33,924 nucleotides of DNA from JBOGEN01 sp050743265 (GTDB lineage Bacteria > Actinomycetota > Actinomycetes > JBOGEN01), in assembly GCA_050743265.1 (NCBI GenBank), contig JBOGEN010000103.1, positions 1 to 33,924 on the forward strand, written 5' to 3'. Of this stretch, positions 32,755-33,924 are shown piece by piece (within the stretch, counting starts at the first letter, position 1; the number at the start of each line of letters is the position of its first letter). A program made the translations under genes and the position numbers. The notes beneath the pieces were generated by a model. It ran no database searches, was not told the origin of the DNA, and saw only the letters and a program-made list of their open reading frames with translations.

Positions 32755-33873
32755 GTGCGGAAGAAGGCTGCGATTCTCGCAGTGAGCGCCGCTGTCGCCG
32801 CGGCTGGTACCGGCGGCGCCGCAGCGGTTGCCTCGTCAAAGAAGACCGTCACTCTGTCCGTGGACGGCGAGGAGCGTCAGGTCTCCAGCTTCGCCGACAC
32901 GGTCGGGGACCTTCTCGACAGTGAGGGCGTGGACGTCACAGCGCGTGACGCCGTCGCCCCGGCGGAGAGCAGCGACATCCGCGACGGCGCCCGTGTCGCC
33001 GTCCGGTTCTCCCGCCCGCTCGACCTCACCGTGGACGGGGGCAGCCGGGAAGTGTGGGTCACCGCGCTGAGCGTCGGCTCGGCGCTGAGCCAGCTCGGCG
33101 TCCGGGAGAGCGGTGCCCTGGTGTCGGCGTCGCGCTCGAAGCGCATCCCGCGCGACGGCATGGACCTCGAGGTGCGGACACCGCACAAGGTCGTGTTCGT
33201 CACCAAGAAGGCGCGGCACCCGGTCACCACCACGGCGTCCACCATGCGCGACGCCCTCGCGGACGCGGGTCTGCGGCTTCGCGCACACGACCGGTTGAGC
33301 GCCCCGCTCGCCGCGTACCCCTCGGACGGTCAGGTGGTCAGGCTCACGCGCGTCACCGTGAAGACGGTGACGAAGCGGGTGACCGTGGCCCACCGTACGT
33401 TCCGCCGCTCCACGAGCGAGATGTACGAGGGGTCGACCCGGGTGACCCAGGCCGGTGACAACGGCCGCCAGGTCAAGAGGCTGCGGGTCACCGTCGTCGA
33501 CGGGAAGCGGACCAAGCAGCGCGTGCTCTCGACGCGCTGGATCGACAAGCCCAACAGGCGCGTCGTCTTGGTCGGGTCCGCCTCGCGTCCCGCCAGCTCG
33601 TCGGGCGGCGGCGGTGGCGGTTCGTACTCCCCCAGCAGTGACGGCCTGAACTGGGCGGCACTCGCCGAGTGCGAGTCGGGGGGCGACCCCCAGGCCTACA
33701 ACCCGGCCGGCCCGTACTACGGGTTGTACCAGTTCTCGCTGTCCACGTGGCAGTCGGTCGGCGGCAGTGGCCTGCCGACCGAGGCCTCGTCCGGCGAGCA
33801 GACGTACCGGGCGCAACTGCTGTACCAGCAGTCCGGCGCCGGCCAGTGGCCGGTGTGCGGGTCGCGCCTGTAG
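32755..33873 (+). CDS. rpfB: Resuscitation-promoting factor, RpfB-like
   Basis: 372 residues. An N-terminal signal or anchor (RKKAAILAVSAAVAAAG) precedes three DUF348 repeats (roughly 30-70, 83-125 and 139-180) and a G5 domain (about 190-270, HRTFRRSTSEMYEG...TRWIDKPNRRVVLVG). A Ser/Gly linker leads to the Rpf lysozyme-like domain (about 298-372): LNWAALAECESGG carries the catalytic Glu after Cys, followed by YYGLYQFSLSTWQSVGG and the final Cys pair partner near WPVCGSRL. Rpf proteins cut peptidoglycan and help dormant cells resume growth. The GTG at 32755 with GGAG upstream was chosen; a GTG at 32695 would add 20 residues. A hairpin follows at the window end. Confidence 0.93.
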   Translation: MRKKAAILAVSAAVAAAGTGGAAAVASSKKTVTLSVDGEERQVSSFADTVGDLLDSEGVDVTARDAVAPAESSDIRDGARVAVRFSRPLDLTVDGGSREVWVTALSVGSALSQLGVRESGALVSASRSKRIPRDGMDLEVRTPHKVVFVTKKARHPVTTTASTMRDALADAGLRLRAHDRLSAPLAAYPSDGQVVRLTRVTVKTVTKRVTVAHRTFRRSTSEMYEGSTRVTQAGDNGRQVKRLRVTVVDGKRTKQRVLSTRWIDKPNRRVVLVGSASRPASSSGGGGGGSYSPSSDGLNWAALAECESGGDPQAYNPAGPYYGLYQFSLSTWQSVGGSGLPTEASSGEQTYRAQLLYQQSGAGQWPVCGSRL

Positions 33874-33899
33874 CCGTCCCTCACGGCGTGGCCGTCGGG

Positions 33900-33924
33900 C
33901 CCGACACCTCGGACAGGTGTCGGG
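33900..33924 (+). terminator. Strong hairpin after rpfB
   Basis: A perfect 10-bp stem (CCCGACACCT with AGGTGTCGGG) and 5-nt loop CGGAC, 26 bp after the rpfB stop. The window ends at the last stem base, so a T-tract cannot be judged. Confidence 0.7.

Noticed and set aside
1..33924. CRISPR array, transposon, prophage or tRNA genes
   Set aside because: No spaced direct repeats, transposase or integrase motifs, phage genes or cloverleaf sequences were recognised on either strand.

Overview
The window is very GC-rich DNA with dense coding, frequent GTG starts and several probable leaderless genes. The gene content is actinobacterial: an IdeR/DtxR regulator, UdgX, a CitA-type citrate synthase, an actinobacterial-type SerC, a mycothiol-dependent-enzyme relative and an RpfB-like resuscitation-promoting factor. 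I infer an actinomycete, perhaps a Micrococcales member near Cellulomonas; no marker fixes the genus. I see no tRNA, rRNA, CRISPR array, insertion sequence or prophage gene.

Layout. (1) 1-5034: a leftward operon with a Baeyer-Villiger-type flavin monooxygenase, a thiolase and the N-terminus of a FabG4-like reductase, divergent from an unusual fusion of a short-chain dehydrogenase with an alpha/beta hydrolase. Together they suggest lipid or ketone oxidation. (2) 5076-8140, leftward: a berberine-bridge-type FAD oxidase and an alpha/beta hydrolase followed by a TetR repressor. (3) 8224-10495, rightward: a METTL25-like methyltransferase and a secreted membrane-anchored protein, converging on serC-MFS. 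(4) 12866-15905: citA with a FUSC-type membrane protein (leftward), divergent from pdxH. (5) 15906-17616: leftward udgX and a hotdog thioesterase, translationally coupled, then a 12-codon ORF with a very long Shine-Dalgarno match and a region able to fold into a three-branched structure. (6) 17682-17743: a near-perfect 62-bp palindrome upstream of ideR. (7) 18722-23134: an MscS-like membrane protein, a HAD hydrolase, and a GT4/GT9 glycosyltransferase pair. (8) 23172-25653: an orphan GvpL/F protein divergent from a metallo-beta-lactamase/rhodanese fusion. (9) 25699-33873: a MASE1-PAS-GGDEF-EAL cyclic-di-GMP protein, an XdhC-like protein, a ThrE-family exporter, a mycothiol-type enzyme, a secreted polysaccharide deacetylase and RpfB, closing with a strong hairpin at the window end.

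Most genes are ordinary chromosomal functions. The parts least explained by known families are the small ORF and structured RNA candidate at 15906-16190, the nested palindrome at 17682-17743, the dehydrogenase-hydrolase fusion, the lone GvpL/F protein and the glycosyltransferase with altered donor-site residues. No complete new system could be demonstrated from sequence alone.
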